A stretch of 64,000 bases of DNA from MR-S7 sp000400995. Its GTDB lineage: Bacteria; Pseudomonadota; Gammaproteobacteria; Burkholderiales; Burkholderiaceae_C. A model generated the notes under the pieces. That model ran no database searches and had not been told where the DNA came from. It saw nothing but the letters and a program-made list of their open reading frames with translations. A program made the translations under genes and the position numbers. Shown piece after piece: positions 8,856 to 17,012 of the stretch (the stretch's first letter is position 1; every line of letters starts with the position of its first letter). The stretch is from the NCBI RefSeq assembly GCF_045291395.1, contig NZ_CP152342.1, positions 3,658,001-3,722,000 on the forward strand, given 5' to 3'.

Positions 8856-9830
8856 ATGGAGTTCAAGGATTACTACCAGATCCTGGGCGTGGAACGCGAC
8901 GCCACGGCCGCCGACATCAAGAAGGCCTACCGCAAGCTCGCGCGCCGCTACCACCCCGACGTGAGCAAGGAGACCGACGCCGCCGCACGCATGGCCGAAG
9001 TGAACGAGGCCAACACCGTGCTCTCGGACCCGGAAAAACGCGCCGCCTACGACGCGCTGGGCCGCGCGGCGCCACACCAGGCGGGCCAGGACTTCCGCCC
9101 GCCGCCGCACTGGGATGCGGGCTTCGAGTTCACCGGCGCGCCGGGCGGCGGCCAGGGCATGGACGGCGCCGAGTTCAGCGACTTCTTCGAGCAGCTCTTC
9201 GGCCAGTCCGCGCGCGCGCGGCGCCCGGGCGCCGCCAGCGCCCAGAGCGGCGGTGCGCAGCGCGGCCGCGACCACCACGCCCGCATCGAACTGGACCTGC
9301 GCGACGCCTACCACGGCGCCGAGCGCATGCTGACGCTGCACGGCGCGCGGCTGGACGACGGCGGCCGCCTGGTGAACGAGGAGCGGCAGTTGCAGGTCAG
9401 CATCCCGAAGGGCGTGCGCGAGGGCCAGCTCATCCGCCTGGGCGGCCAGGGCGGCCCGGGCCTGGGCGGCGCGCCCGCAGGCGACCTGTTCCTGGAGGTG
9501 CAGTTCAAGCCCGACACCCGCTGGCGCGCCGAGGACCGCGACGTGTACCAGTCCGTCACCCTCGCGCCCTGGGAGGCGGAGCTGGGCGGCCCCGTGGAGG
9601 TGGAAACGCCCGGCGGCAGCACGGTGGAGGTCACCGTGCCCGCCCGCTGGAAACCGGGGCGCAAGCTGCGCCTGAAAGGGCGCGGCATCCCTGCCGCCAC
9701 GCCGGGCGACCTGTATCTGGAGCTGCACGTGGCCCTGCCGCCCGCCGCCACCGACGCCCAGCGCGAGGCCTACCGCGCGCTGGAGCAGGCCTTCCCGCAC
9801 TTCCAGCCCCGCACCACGCAAGGAGCCTGA
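8856..9830 (+). CDS. cbpA: DnaJ-class curved DNA-binding co-chaperone CbpA
   Basis: The 324-residue co-chaperone has a J-domain at 1-68 (DYYQILGVERDATAADIKKAYRKLARRYHPDVS, with the HPD motif that triggers DnaK ATPase). A short Gly/Phe region (GGGQGMDGAEFSDFFEQLFGQ) and two beta-sandwich client domains (IELDLRDAYHGAERML, VTLAPWEAELGGPVEVETP) follow. There is no zinc finger, which separates CbpA from DnaJ. The start is ATG 8856, since the reading is CbpA-like from MEFKDYYQ. cbpM follows after 2 bp with its own ideal ribosome-binding site, the standard cbpAM arrangement. Insertions rich in Arg/Ala/Gln at about 125-148 make it slightly longer than the E. coli protein. Confidence 0.95.
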   Translation: MEFKDYYQILGVERDATAADIKKAYRKLARRYHPDVSKETDAAARMAEVNEANTVLSDPEKRAAYDALGRAAPHQAGQDFRPPPHWDAGFEFTGAPGGGQGMDGAEFSDFFEQLFGQSARARRPGAASAQSGGAQRGRDHHARIELDLRDAYHGAERMLTLHGARLDDGGRLVNEERQLQVSIPKGVREGQLIRLGGQGGPGLGGAPAGDLFLEVQFKPDTRWRAEDRDVYQSVTLAPWEAELGGPVEVETPGGSTVEVTVPARWKPGRKLRLKGRGIPAATPGDLYLELHVALPPAATDAQREAYRALEQAFPHFQPRTTQGA

Positions 9831-9832
9831 AC

Positions 9833-10162
9833 ATGGCAACGCACGCCCCTTCCCCCCGCAGCGCCCTGGCCGAGCTGCTGGACGAGCAGACCCGCCTCAC
9901 GCTGGACGACCTGGCCCGCGCCTGCTGCATGGAGCCCGGCTGGGTGACAGAACGGCTGGAGGCCGGCCTGCTGCACGGCGAGCACGCCGAAGGCCGCTGG
10001 CAGTTCAGCGCCACCACCGTGGTGCGCGCCCGGCGCCTGGCGCGCCTGGAATCCACCTTCGACGCCGACCCGCAGCTGGCCGGGCTCACGACCGACCTGA
10101 TCGAGGAAGTCACGGCGCTGCGCCAGCGCCTTCGCCAGCTGGAAGCGCTACTGGGCCGCTAA
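9833..10162 (+). CDS. cbpM: Chaperone modulator CbpM (MerR-like)
   Basis: The 109-residue protein has a MerR-type helix-turn-helix (LTLDDLARACCMEPGWVTERLEAGLL) followed by a helical region ending in a heptad-like stretch (DLIEEVTALRQRLRQLEALLGR). CbpM binds the J-domain of CbpA and blocks its co-chaperone and DNA-binding activity. AAGGAG lies 7 nt before the ATG. The gene starts 2 bp after cbpA, so the two are co-expressed. Its 3' end overlaps the convergent histidine kinase gene by 15 bp. Confidence 0.9.
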   Translation: MATHAPSPRSALAELLDEQTRLTLDDLARACCMEPGWVTERLEAGLLHGEHAEGRWQFSATTVVRARRLARLESTFDADPQLAGLTTDLIEEVTALRQRLRQLEALLGR

Positions 10163-10930
10163 CGGCGGCGCCGGCCAGTCGAGGCGCACGGTGCAGCCCG
10201 CGCCCGGCGCAGCCTGTGCACTGATGCTGGCGCCATGGCGCTGCGCAATGGCCTGGCACAACGCCAGGCCTGCGCCCACGCCGTCGAATTCCGACTCGCG
10301 GTGCATGCGCTGGAACACGCCGAACAGGTGCTGCGCGCGCGCGCCGTCGAAACCCACGCCGTTGTCCTGCACCATGACCGCCACGCGGCCCGCCACATCG
10401 CCAGGCGCGGCCTGCACCGCCAGGCGCGCGTCCGGCTGTCCGTGCGTAAACTTGAGCGCATTGCCCAGCACCTGCAGCAGCAACTGGCGCAGCAGCCTCG
10501 CGTCGGCCCACACGGCGGGCAGGTGCGGGGCAATATCCCACTGCACATCGCCCGCGGCGCGACCGGCCTCGATGGCCGCCAGCTCCGTGCGCGCCTCGCG
10601 CACGGCTGCATCCAGGTCCACCGCCTCCAGGCGCAGCGGCGCGCGGCCGGCCCGGGCGATGGCCTGCAGGCCGTCGAGCATCAGCCCCATGCGGCGCGCG
10701 GACTGCTCCATGGTGGCCAGGAAGCCCAGCGCCTCGCCCACCTGCGGGTACTGGCCGGGCAGCTCCTGCAGCACCTCGCGCACCAGCGTGCCGTAGGAGG
10801 TGACGTGGCGCAGCGGCGCGCGCAGGTCGTGCGACACGCCGCGCAGAAAGGATTCGTGCGCGGCGGCCATGTCGTCGATGCGCTGGCGCGCCTCGGCCAG
10901 CTCCGCGCGCAGCCGCTCGGTTTCCGTCAT
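10148..10930 (-). CDS. Soluble sensor histidine kinase, orphan
   Basis: The 260-residue protein has an N-terminal coiled coil (residues 1-25), the phospho-acceptor H-box SHDLRAPL (about 33-40) and a HATPase_c domain. That domain contains N-box LGNALKFT, G1 QDNGVGFD, an F-box-like LFGVFQRMH and G2 GVGAGLALC. There is no transmembrane segment, PAS/GAF sensor or HAMP domain, and no response regulator adjoins it. The input signal is therefore unknown; a partner protein may supply it. Its ATG overlaps the glmU stop by 4 bp, so it is translated from the glmU transcript. Similar kinases often couple to phytochrome-like or receiver proteins encoded elsewhere. Confidence 0.88.
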   Translation of the reverse strand: MTETERLRAELAEARQRIDDMAAAHESFLRGVSHDLRAPLRHVTSYGTLVREVLQELPGQYPQVGEALGFLATMEQSARRMGLMLDGLQAIARAGRAPLRLEAVDLDAAVREARTELAAIEAGRAAGDVQWDIAPHLPAVWADARLLRQLLLQVLGNALKFTHGQPDARLAVQAAPGDVAGRVAVMVQDNGVGFDGARAQHLFGVFQRMHRESEFDGVGAGLALCQAIAQRHGASISAQAAPGAGCTVRLDWPAPPLAAQ

Positions 10931-12351
10931 GGCTTGGCAGGCCGTTTCCAGCCAGCGATGCTCACCTGTTTGCCACGCGCAACGGTAAGCGCGCCTGGTG
11001 CCGTGCTCTCGGTGACGGTGGAGCCCCCACCCACGGTGCCTCCCGCGCCGATGGTCACGGGCGCCACAAGCACGCAGTTGCTGCCCACGTGCACGTCGGC
11101 CTCGATCACGGTGCGGTGCTTGTTCGCGCCGTCATAGTTGGCGGTGATGCTGCCCGCGCCGTAGTTCACGCGCTCGCCCACCGTGGCGTCGCCCAGGTAG
11201 GCCAGGTGGTTGGCCTTGGCGCCGTCGGCCAGAGTGGAGTTCTTCACCTCGACGAAGTTGCCGATGTGCACTTCGCGCCCCAGGCGTGCGCCGGGGCGCA
11301 GCCGTGCGAAGGGGCCGATCAGCGCACCCTCTCCCACGTGGGCGCCGGCCTTCTCGCCGTCGATGTGGGTGAAGGGATGGACGACCGCGCCGGCCGCGAT
11401 GGTCGCGTTGGCGATGCAGCAGTAGGCGCCGATGCGCGCGCCCTCGCCGATCTCCACGCGGCCGGTGAAGATGCAGCCCACGTCGATCTCCACGTCCTGC
11501 CCGCAGTCCAGCACGCCGCGCACGCCGGTGCGCGCGTCGTCACGCAGGTCGAAGCGCGCCGGATCGGCCAGGCGCACGCCCTGCTCCATGAGCGCGCGGG
11601 CCTGGGCGGCCTGGTGGGCGCGCTCCAGTTCGGCGAGCTGCAGCGGGCTGTTCACGCCCGCCACCTGCAGCGCATCGTCGATGCGGTGCGCCACCACGGG
11701 CACGCCATCGGCCACGGCCCGGGCGACGATGTCGGTCAGGTAGTACTCGCCCTGGGCATTGTCGTTGGTCAGCCGCGCCAGCCACGGCGCCAGCAGGCGC
11801 GCGGGCACGGCCATGATGCCGCTGTAGACCTCGGTGATGGCGCGTTCGTCCGCGCTGGCGTCCTTGTGCTCGACGATGCGGCGCACGGTGCCGCCGTCGC
11901 CGCGCACGATGCGGCCGTAGCCCGTGGGGTCGGGCAGCGTCACCGTGAGCAGGGCCAGCCGCCCGCCCGCGCTCGCCTGCACCAGCGCGGCCAGCGTGTC
12001 CGCGCGCGTGAGCGGCACGTCGCCCGACAGCACGACCACCGTGCCGTCGCCCGCCAGCCGCGGCATGGCCTGCTGCACTGCGTGGCCGGTGCCGAGCTGC
12101 GGCTCCTGGCGCACGCATTGCAAGTCAAATGTGCCTCCAGCGCTTGCCCCGCCTGCGCAAGCAGCTTCCACTTCGATAGCACCATGGCCCGTCACCACCA
12201 CCACGCGGCGCGCCCGCAGGCTGGCGGCCTGGTCCAGCACGTGGTGCAGCAGCGGCCGGCCTGCCAGGCGCTGCAGGACCTTGGGAAGGCGGCTTTTCAT
12301 GCGCGTGCCCTTGCCCGCGGCCATGATGATGATGTCCAGTGCTGTCGTCAT
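10927..12351 (-). CDS. glmU: Bifunctional UDP-GlcNAc pyrophosphorylase / GlcN-1-P acetyltransferase
   Basis: Acetylates glucosamine-1-phosphate and couples it to UTP to give UDP-GlcNAc for peptidoglycan and LPS. The 474 residues have the uridyltransferase motif AAGKGTRMKSRLPKVLQRLAG at 11-31 and QLGTGHAVQQA at 85-95. A left-handed beta-helix (about 250-455) follows, with the acetyltransferase elements HLAYLGDATVGERVNYGAGSITANYDG. Between the GHG at 55-57 and QLGTGHA the protein is about seven residues longer than E. coli GlmU. The extra residues (within 58-76, AIEVEAACAGGASAGGTFD) are encoded by an embedded palindromic repeat. glmS, the earlier pathway gene, is 3 kb away. Confidence 0.97.
   Translation of the reverse strand: MTTALDIIIMAAGKGTRMKSRLPKVLQRLAGRPLLHHVLDQAASLRARRVVVVTGHGAIEVEAACAGGASAGGTFDLQCVRQEPQLGTGHAVQQAMPRLAGDGTVVVLSGDVPLTRADTLAALVQASAGGRLALLTVTLPDPTGYGRIVRGDGGTVRRIVEHKDASADERAITEVYSGIMAVPARLLAPWLARLTNDNAQGEYYLTDIVARAVADGVPVVAHRIDDALQVAGVNSPLQLAELERAHQAAQARALMEQGVRLADPARFDLRDDARTGVRGVLDCGQDVEIDVGCIFTGRVEIGEGARIGAYCCIANATIAAGAVVHPFTHIDGEKAGAHVGEGALIGPFARLRPGARLGREVHIGNFVEVKNSTLADGAKANHLAYLGDATVGERVNYGAGSITANYDGANKHRTVIEADVHVGSNCVLVAPVTIGAGGTVGGGSTVTESTAPGALTVARGKQVSIAGWKRPAKP
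12125..12180 (-). repeat. Palindromic repeat copy embedded in the glmU coding sequence
   Basis: On the plus strand it reads GCCTCCAGCGCTTG, a loop, then CGCAAGCAGCTTCC and GATAGC, matching the intergenic copies at 14152 and 55280. It encodes residues 58-76 of GlmU in frame and coincides with a local length increase relative to the E. coli protein. Confidence 0.65.
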
Positions 12352-12479
12352 GTGGATGGGTGGAGAGAACAGGGGCGCGGGGCCCGCGCGATGCTCCGCG
12401 CATTATCCGGCGCCATCCCGCGGGAGCGGGGGCAGGCATGTCAATAAAAGTTGCGAGGCACCCTCCGCGCCTGGCGCTC

Positions 12480-12530
12480 ACAAAAAAATAGCTGCCAGCG
12501 CCCTCCTACGGGCACTGGCAGCCATCGAGG
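12480..12530 (+). repeat. Intergenic palindromic repeat, diverged copy
   Basis: AAAAAATAGCTGCCAGCGCC with its complementary half GGGCACTGGCAGCC is a diverged copy of the window-wide element. It lies in the 207-bp space between glmU and the DUF2917 gene. The rest of that space holds nothing recognisable apart from the glmU upstream region. Confidence 0.6.
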
Positions 12531-12558
12531 CCCTATCGCGGCCGCAGCCGCCGCCGCG

Positions 12559-12930
12559 TCAGGCGCAGCAGGTGTCGCGGTCCGCCGCCGCAGCCTGCCG
12601 CCGGGGCGCCGCGGGCTGGGCCTGCGCTGCGCCCGCGCGGCGCCACTGGTACTGCAGCGGCTGCGGCCCCATGGGCTCGACCACCGCATGCTGGCCCGGC
12701 GCCACGCCCACGCCCTGGCCCGGGTGCAGCACCACGTCGCCAGACTCCTCGCACCAGCCATGGGGCCCGTCGTTCAGCGTGACCCAGGCCTGGCCGCTGA
12801 CCACGCGCAGCACCATGGCGGCCTTGGGGTGCAGGCTGTGCGCCGCGCCCACGGCCAGCGTGCAGGCCTCGGGGCCGGCGGTACCCACGGAGGCGGAATG
12901 TTGCGAATTCAGAACGTGCGATGCGGTCAT
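12559..12930 (-). CDS. DUF2917 cupin-like small protein
   Basis: The 123-residue protein belongs to the DUF2917 type. The core LRVVSGQAWVTLNDGPHGWCEESGDVVLHPGQGVGVAPGQHAVVEP forms a short cupin-like beta-barrel. The tail is Ala/Arg rich and ends DTCCA. The start is ATG 12930, with GGAG upstream; the in-frame extension to 13008 lacks a ribosome-binding site. It is divergent from a LysR regulator across 217 bp containing a perfect palindrome, a pairing common in Comamonadaceae. Function is unknown; the LysR protein probably controls it. Confidence 0.8.
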   Translation of the reverse strand: MTASHVLNSQHSASVGTAGPEACTLAVGAAHSLHPKAAMVLRVVSGQAWVTLNDGPHGWCEESGDVVLHPGQGVGVAPGQHAVVEPMGPQPLQYQWRRAGAAQAQPAAPRRQAAAADRDTCCA

Positions 12931-13013
12931 GGCGGTCTCCAGGTAAACCCTTGAATGGCTGCCAGTGTGCGCCGCGAGAGGCCAGCCAGTCCAATGAAAA
13001 CGGGCCACCTTAT

Positions 13014-13027
13014 CGATTCATGAATCG
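13014..13027. promoter_or_regulatory. Perfect 14-bp palindrome, candidate LysR operator
   Basis: CGATTCATGAATCG is a perfect palindrome in the intergenic region between the divergent DUF2917 and LysR genes. Its place, 84 bp from one start and 121 bp from the other, fits a regulator recall site controlling both. No promoter hexamers are obvious beside it. Confidence 0.5.
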
Positions 13028-13147
13028 CATCAATTGCGGAGCGCCTTCGACGCCTGGCCTTCACCGCCAAGTGCCTAACCTGCAGAGCACTACCGCGATC
13101 GATGAAACCACGCTAGGATTTTGATTCCCTTTCCTCATTAATACGCC

Positions 13148-14143
13148 ATGCCCTCGCTCCCGCCTCCCATCGCCCATCTGCGCACCCGCCCCGTGGCCGT
13201 GGGGCACTGGCGCGCCTTCCTGGCCGTGGCCCGGCACCTGAACTTCCGCGCGGCGGCGGAAGAACTGTCGCTCACCCAGTCGGCCGTGAGCCGGCAGATC
13301 CAGGCCCTGGAGGAGGAGGTGGGCGTGCCGCTTTTCCTGCGCCACACGCGCGCGGTGGAGCTCACCAGCGCGGGCGGGCAGCTGCAGCGCGCCGTGGGCC
13401 CTGCGCTGGAGCGCATGGACTCCGCCGTGCGGCTGGTGCGCCAGACGGCGGGGCGCAGGAGCGTGGCCATCACCACCTGGGCGAGCTTCGCCTCCATGTG
13501 GCTGATCCCGCGCATGGAGGAGTTCCAGCGCGACAACCCGGACATCGACATCCGCATCGACGCCAGCGACACCATCGTCGACCTCGACACCTCCGACGTC
13601 GACCTGGCCCTGCGCTCCAGCGTGCCCGCCAGCGTGGCGCCGGGCGCGCAGCGCCTGTTCGGCGAGCAGCTCGCGGTGGTGGCCAGCCCCTGGCTGCTCA
13701 AGAGCGCGGCGCCGATCCGTGCTCCCGAGGACGTGGCGCAGTTCACCCTCATCGAGGCGGGCGACGCCTACCGCATGCCGTACTTCGAGTGGATCACCTG
13801 GCGCCGGTGGTTCGACCTCAACGGCCTGGGCCGGCTGCAGCCCAAGCGCTGGCTGTACTTCAACTATGCGCAGCAGATCGTGCAGGCCGCTCTGGCCGGC
13901 CAGGGCCTGGCGCTGGCGCGGATGCCGCTCATCGCGGAAAGCCTGGCCTCGGGCGATCTCGTGGAGGTGCTGCCAGGGCACCGGCTGGACTCGCCCCTGG
14001 TCTACTGGCTGGTGGTGGGCCCGCGCAGCAGCCAGCGGCCCGAGATCCAGGCCTTCTGCGCCTGGCTGCTGCTGCAGGCGCAGGCCACGCGCCAGGCCAT
14101 CGGCGAGGTGCCGGACCCGGACCTCAACGACAACCTGGACTGA
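13148..14143 (+). CDS. LysR-family regulator, GcvA-like
   Basis: The 331-residue protein has a winged HTH at about 17-76 (WRAFLAVARHLNFRAAAEELSLTQSAVSRQIQALEEEVGVPLFLRHTR). Its substrate-binding domain is of the GcvA/AmpR type (AITTWASFASMWLIPRMEEFQRDNPDIDIRI, then SDVDLALR). It is divergent from the DUF2917 gene and shares the palindrome at 13014 with it. The C-terminal extension (QATRQAIGEVPDPDLNDNLD) is acidic and not part of the core fold. A co-inducer cannot be inferred. Confidence 0.9.
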   Translation: MPSLPPPIAHLRTRPVAVGHWRAFLAVARHLNFRAAAEELSLTQSAVSRQIQALEEEVGVPLFLRHTRAVELTSAGGQLQRAVGPALERMDSAVRLVRQTAGRRSVAITTWASFASMWLIPRMEEFQRDNPDIDIRIDASDTIVDLDTSDVDLALRSSVPASVAPGAQRLFGEQLAVVASPWLLKSAAPIRAPEDVAQFTLIEAGDAYRMPYFEWITWRRWFDLNGLGRLQPKRWLYFNYAQQIVQAALAGQGLALARMPLIAESLASGDLVEVLPGHRLDSPLVYWLVVGPRSSQRPEIQAFCAWLLLQAQATRQAIGEVPDPDLNDNLD

Positions 14144-14151
14144 TCGCTTCC

Positions 14152-14204
14152 ATTTTCATAGCTGCCAGCGCTTACCAGTCAAGCGCTGGAGGCCAATTTG
14201 GTTC
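14152..14204 (+). repeat. Intergenic palindromic repeat between LysR and tyrS
   Basis: This is a full, near-canonical copy: ATTTTCATAGCTGCCAGCGC, a 10-nt loop, then AAGCGCTGGAGGCC and AATTTGG. It lies in the 65-bp gap between convergent lysR and tyrS. As RNA it would fold into a hairpin with an imperfect stem, so it may serve as a transcript end for one or both genes. Confidence 0.8.
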
Positions 14205-14208
14205 TATA

Positions 14209-15441
14209 TCAAGCCAACGTCACGCGCGCGAACTTGCGCTTGCCCACCTGCACCACGTAGCTGCCCGCGCCCAGCTTCAGGGCCTTGTCGCCGACCACGG
14301 AGCCGTCCACGCGCACGCCGCCGCCGTCGATCAGGCGGTTGGCCTCGCTGGTCGAGGGCACGAGGTTGGCCTGCTTGAGCAGGGCGCCGATACCCAGCGG
14401 GGCGCCGGCCAGCTGCACCTCGGGGATCTCATCGGGCACGCCGCCCTTGCTGCGGTTGGCGAAGTCCTGCTCCGCTGCGTCGGCCGCCTGCGCGCTGTGG
14501 AAGCGCGTGGTGATCTCCCTGGCCAGCATCACCTTGGCATCCTTGGGATTGCGCCCGCCTGCCACCTCCGCTTTCAGCGCGGCGATCTCGGCCAGGCTCT
14601 TGAACGACAGCAGCGTGTACCAGTCCCACATCAGGTCGTCGGAGATCGACAGCACCTTGGCGAACATGGTGTTGGCCTCCTCGGTGATGCCGATGTAGTT
14701 GTGCTTGGACTTGGACATCTTGTCCACCCCGTCCAGCCCCACGAGCAGGGGCATGGTGAGCACGCACTGCGGCTCCTGGTCATATTCCTGCTGTAGATGG
14801 CGGCCCATGAGCAGGTTGAACTTCTGGTCCGTGCCGCCCAGCTCCAGGTCGCTCTTGAGCGCCACCGAGTCGTAGCCCTGCATGAGCGGGTAGAGGAATT
14901 CGTGCACGCTGATGGACTGCCCCGCGCTGAAGCGCTTGTGGAAGTCGTCGCGCTCCATCATGCGCGCCACGGTGTAGCGGGCCGCGAGCTGGATCATGCC
15001 GCGCGCGCCCAGGGCGTCGCTCCATTCGCTGTTGTAGCGGATCTCGGTGCGCTGCGGGTCGAGCACCCGCGCCGCCTGGGTGTAGTAGGTCTCGGCGTTC
15101 AGCTTGATCTGCTCGGCCGTGAGCGGCGGGCGGGTGGAGTTGCGGCCCGAGGGATCGCCGATCAGGCTGGTGAAGTCGCCGATCAGGAAGATCACCTGGT
15201 GGCCCAGGTCCTGCAGCTGGCGCATCTTGTTGAGCACCACCGTGTGGCCCAGGTGGATGTCGGGCGCCGTCGGGTCCAGCCCCAGCTTGATGCGCAGCGG
15301 CTGGCCGGTCGCCTCCGAGCGCGCCAGCTTGCGCGTCCACTCGTCCTTGGGCAGCAGCTCGTCAGCGCCGCGCAGCGAGACTTCGAGCGCTCGTCCTACA
15401 CCTTCGGTTACCGGGAATGTTGTAACAGCAGATTGATTCAT
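14209..15441 (-). CDS. tyrS: Tyrosyl-tRNA synthetase
   Basis: Charges tRNA-Tyr. The 410 residues contain the class I signatures PDIHLGH (HIGH equivalent) and DKMSKS, plus GGTDQKFNLLMGR. A C-terminal S4 RNA-binding domain follows (LLKQANLVPSTSEANRLIDGGGVRVDG). The start is MNQSAVTTF at 15441; the longer upstream in-frame extension is low-complexity and runs into the divergent peptidase promoter region. The size matches the TyrZ-like long form common in betaproteobacteria. The gene is divergent from the M23 peptidase and followed by a palindromic repeat. Confidence 0.97.
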   Translation of the reverse strand: MNQSAVTTFPVTEGVGRALEVSLRGADELLPKDEWTRKLARSEATGQPLRIKLGLDPTAPDIHLGHTVVLNKMRQLQDLGHQVIFLIGDFTSLIGDPSGRNSTRPPLTAEQIKLNAETYYTQAARVLDPQRTEIRYNSEWSDALGARGMIQLAARYTVARMMERDDFHKRFSAGQSISVHEFLYPLMQGYDSVALKSDLELGGTDQKFNLLMGRHLQQEYDQEPQCVLTMPLLVGLDGVDKMSKSKHNYIGITEEANTMFAKVLSISDDLMWDWYTLLSFKSLAEIAALKAEVAGGRNPKDAKVMLAREITTRFHSAQAADAAEQDFANRSKGGVPDEIPEVQLAGAPLGIGALLKQANLVPSTSEANRLIDGGGVRVDGSVVGDKALKLGAGSYVVQVGKRKFARVTLA

Positions 15442-15635
15442 AAGGGTTTTCTGGGGTGTAATGGCCGCTGCCGGGACTATACTTCCGGCCACTTTTCCAG
15501 CGGTGGATTCTAGTGGGCCCGCCCACCTGCCCAGGCTCTTGCCTCCTCTGCCGCACACCGATTCCTGATGCTTCCCGCCCTGAGACTTCCGCCTTCGCGG
15601 AGGGCCAGGAAGCACATTTGTTTGGGGTAAGACTC

Positions 15636-16999
15636 TTGAACAACGGCTTGACCACCGCCTGCCTGGTTCTGCTGGGCCATTTGAAGCAATCCGTTCAGAA
15701 GCATCCGAAGCGCATTACCGCCGCCGTGGCGTCCGTGCTGCTCACAGGCGGTGGCGGTGCTTTTGCCGTGGCGTCCCTCGCTCCGGACCCGGCCGACCTG
15801 CCCGTGACCACCGTCACCCACGCCGTGGAATCGCTGGCGGGCGACGCCCCCTGTCGGCCCTGGTGGACATGCCGGGCTATTCGCTCTACCGCTCCGACAC
15901 CACGCGCAGCGCCGACACGGCCGAAAGCCTGCTGCAGCGCCTGGGAATCGCCGATCCGGCCGCCTCGGCGTTCCTGCGCGGCGACGGGCTGGTGCGCCAG
16001 AACCTGCTGGGCCGTGCGGGCCGCTCCGTCTCCGCCGAAACCTCGGACGACCATCGCCTGCTGCGCCTGTCCGCGCGCTGGGCGCCGGACGACAGTGGCT
16101 ATTTCAAACGCCTCGTGGTCGAGCGCAAGGAAGACGGCGGCTTCGCCTCGCGCATCGAGACGGCGCCGCTCACCGTGGGCAGCCGGCTGGCGGGCGGCGT
16201 CATCCGTACCTCGCTGTTCGCCGCCACCGATGCCTCCAACATCCCCGACGGCGTGGCCGTGCAGATGGCCGAGATCTTCTCCAGCAACATCGACTTCCAC
16301 CGCGCGCTGCGCAAGGAAGACCGGTTCTCCGTCGTCTACGAAACCCTGGAGGCCGACGGCGAGCCGCTGCGCAGCGGCCGCGTGCTGAGCGCCGAGTTCC
16401 ACAACAACGGCAAGACCCACGATGCCCTCTGGTTCCAGGAAAGCGGCGCGGCCAAGGGCTCATACTACACGCTGGATGGCGAGAGCATGCGCCGCGCCTA
16501 CCTCACCTCGCCGGTGGAGTTCTCCCGCATCTCCAGCGGCTTCTCCATGCGCATGCACCCCATCCACAAGACCTGGCGCGCCCACCTGGGCACGGACTTC
16601 GCCGCGCCCACGGGCACATCCGTGCGCACGGTCGGCGACGGCGTGGTCGATTTCGCCGGTGTGCAGAACGGCTATGGCAACGTGGTCTACGTCAAGCACC
16701 GCAACCAGCACGTCACCGTCTACGCGCACCTGAGCCGCATCGACGTATCCAAAGGCCAGGCCGTGGAGCAGGGCCAGAAACTCGGCGCCGTGGGCTCCAC
16801 GGGCTGGGCCACGGGGCCGCACCTGCACTTCGAGTTCCGGGTGAACGGCGTGCACCAGGACCCGATGACCATCGCCCAGCAGAGCGAAGCCGCGCAGCCC
16901 GTGTCGGGCGCCTCGCGCGCCGCCTTCAACCGCCTGGCAGCCAACATGCGCGTGCAGCTCGCCTCGGCGGCCCAGTTCCAGCTCGCCAGCGCGGACTGA
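15636..16999 (+). pseudogene. M23 (LytM-type) cell-wall endopeptidase, frameshifted
   Basis: The N-terminal part reads from a TTG at 15636 (membrane anchor RITAAVASVLLTGGGGAFAVASL) to about 15850. The periplasmic part (MPGYSLYRSDTTRSADTAESLLQRLGI onward) continues in the next frame. One extra C in the C5 run at 15847-15851 would give about 454 residues. The M23 domain is intact (AHLGTDFAAPTGTSVRTVGDG, NGYGNVVYVKHRNQHVTVYAHL, GPHLHFEF), with the zinc ligands HxxxD and HxH. Such enzymes cut peptidoglycan cross-links. If the indel is real, the ATG-started fragment from 15863 would lack its export signal. anmK follows 13 bp later, so both belong to murein turnover. Confidence 0.82.
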
Positions 17000-17012
17000 T
17001 CTCCCTGCGCCC

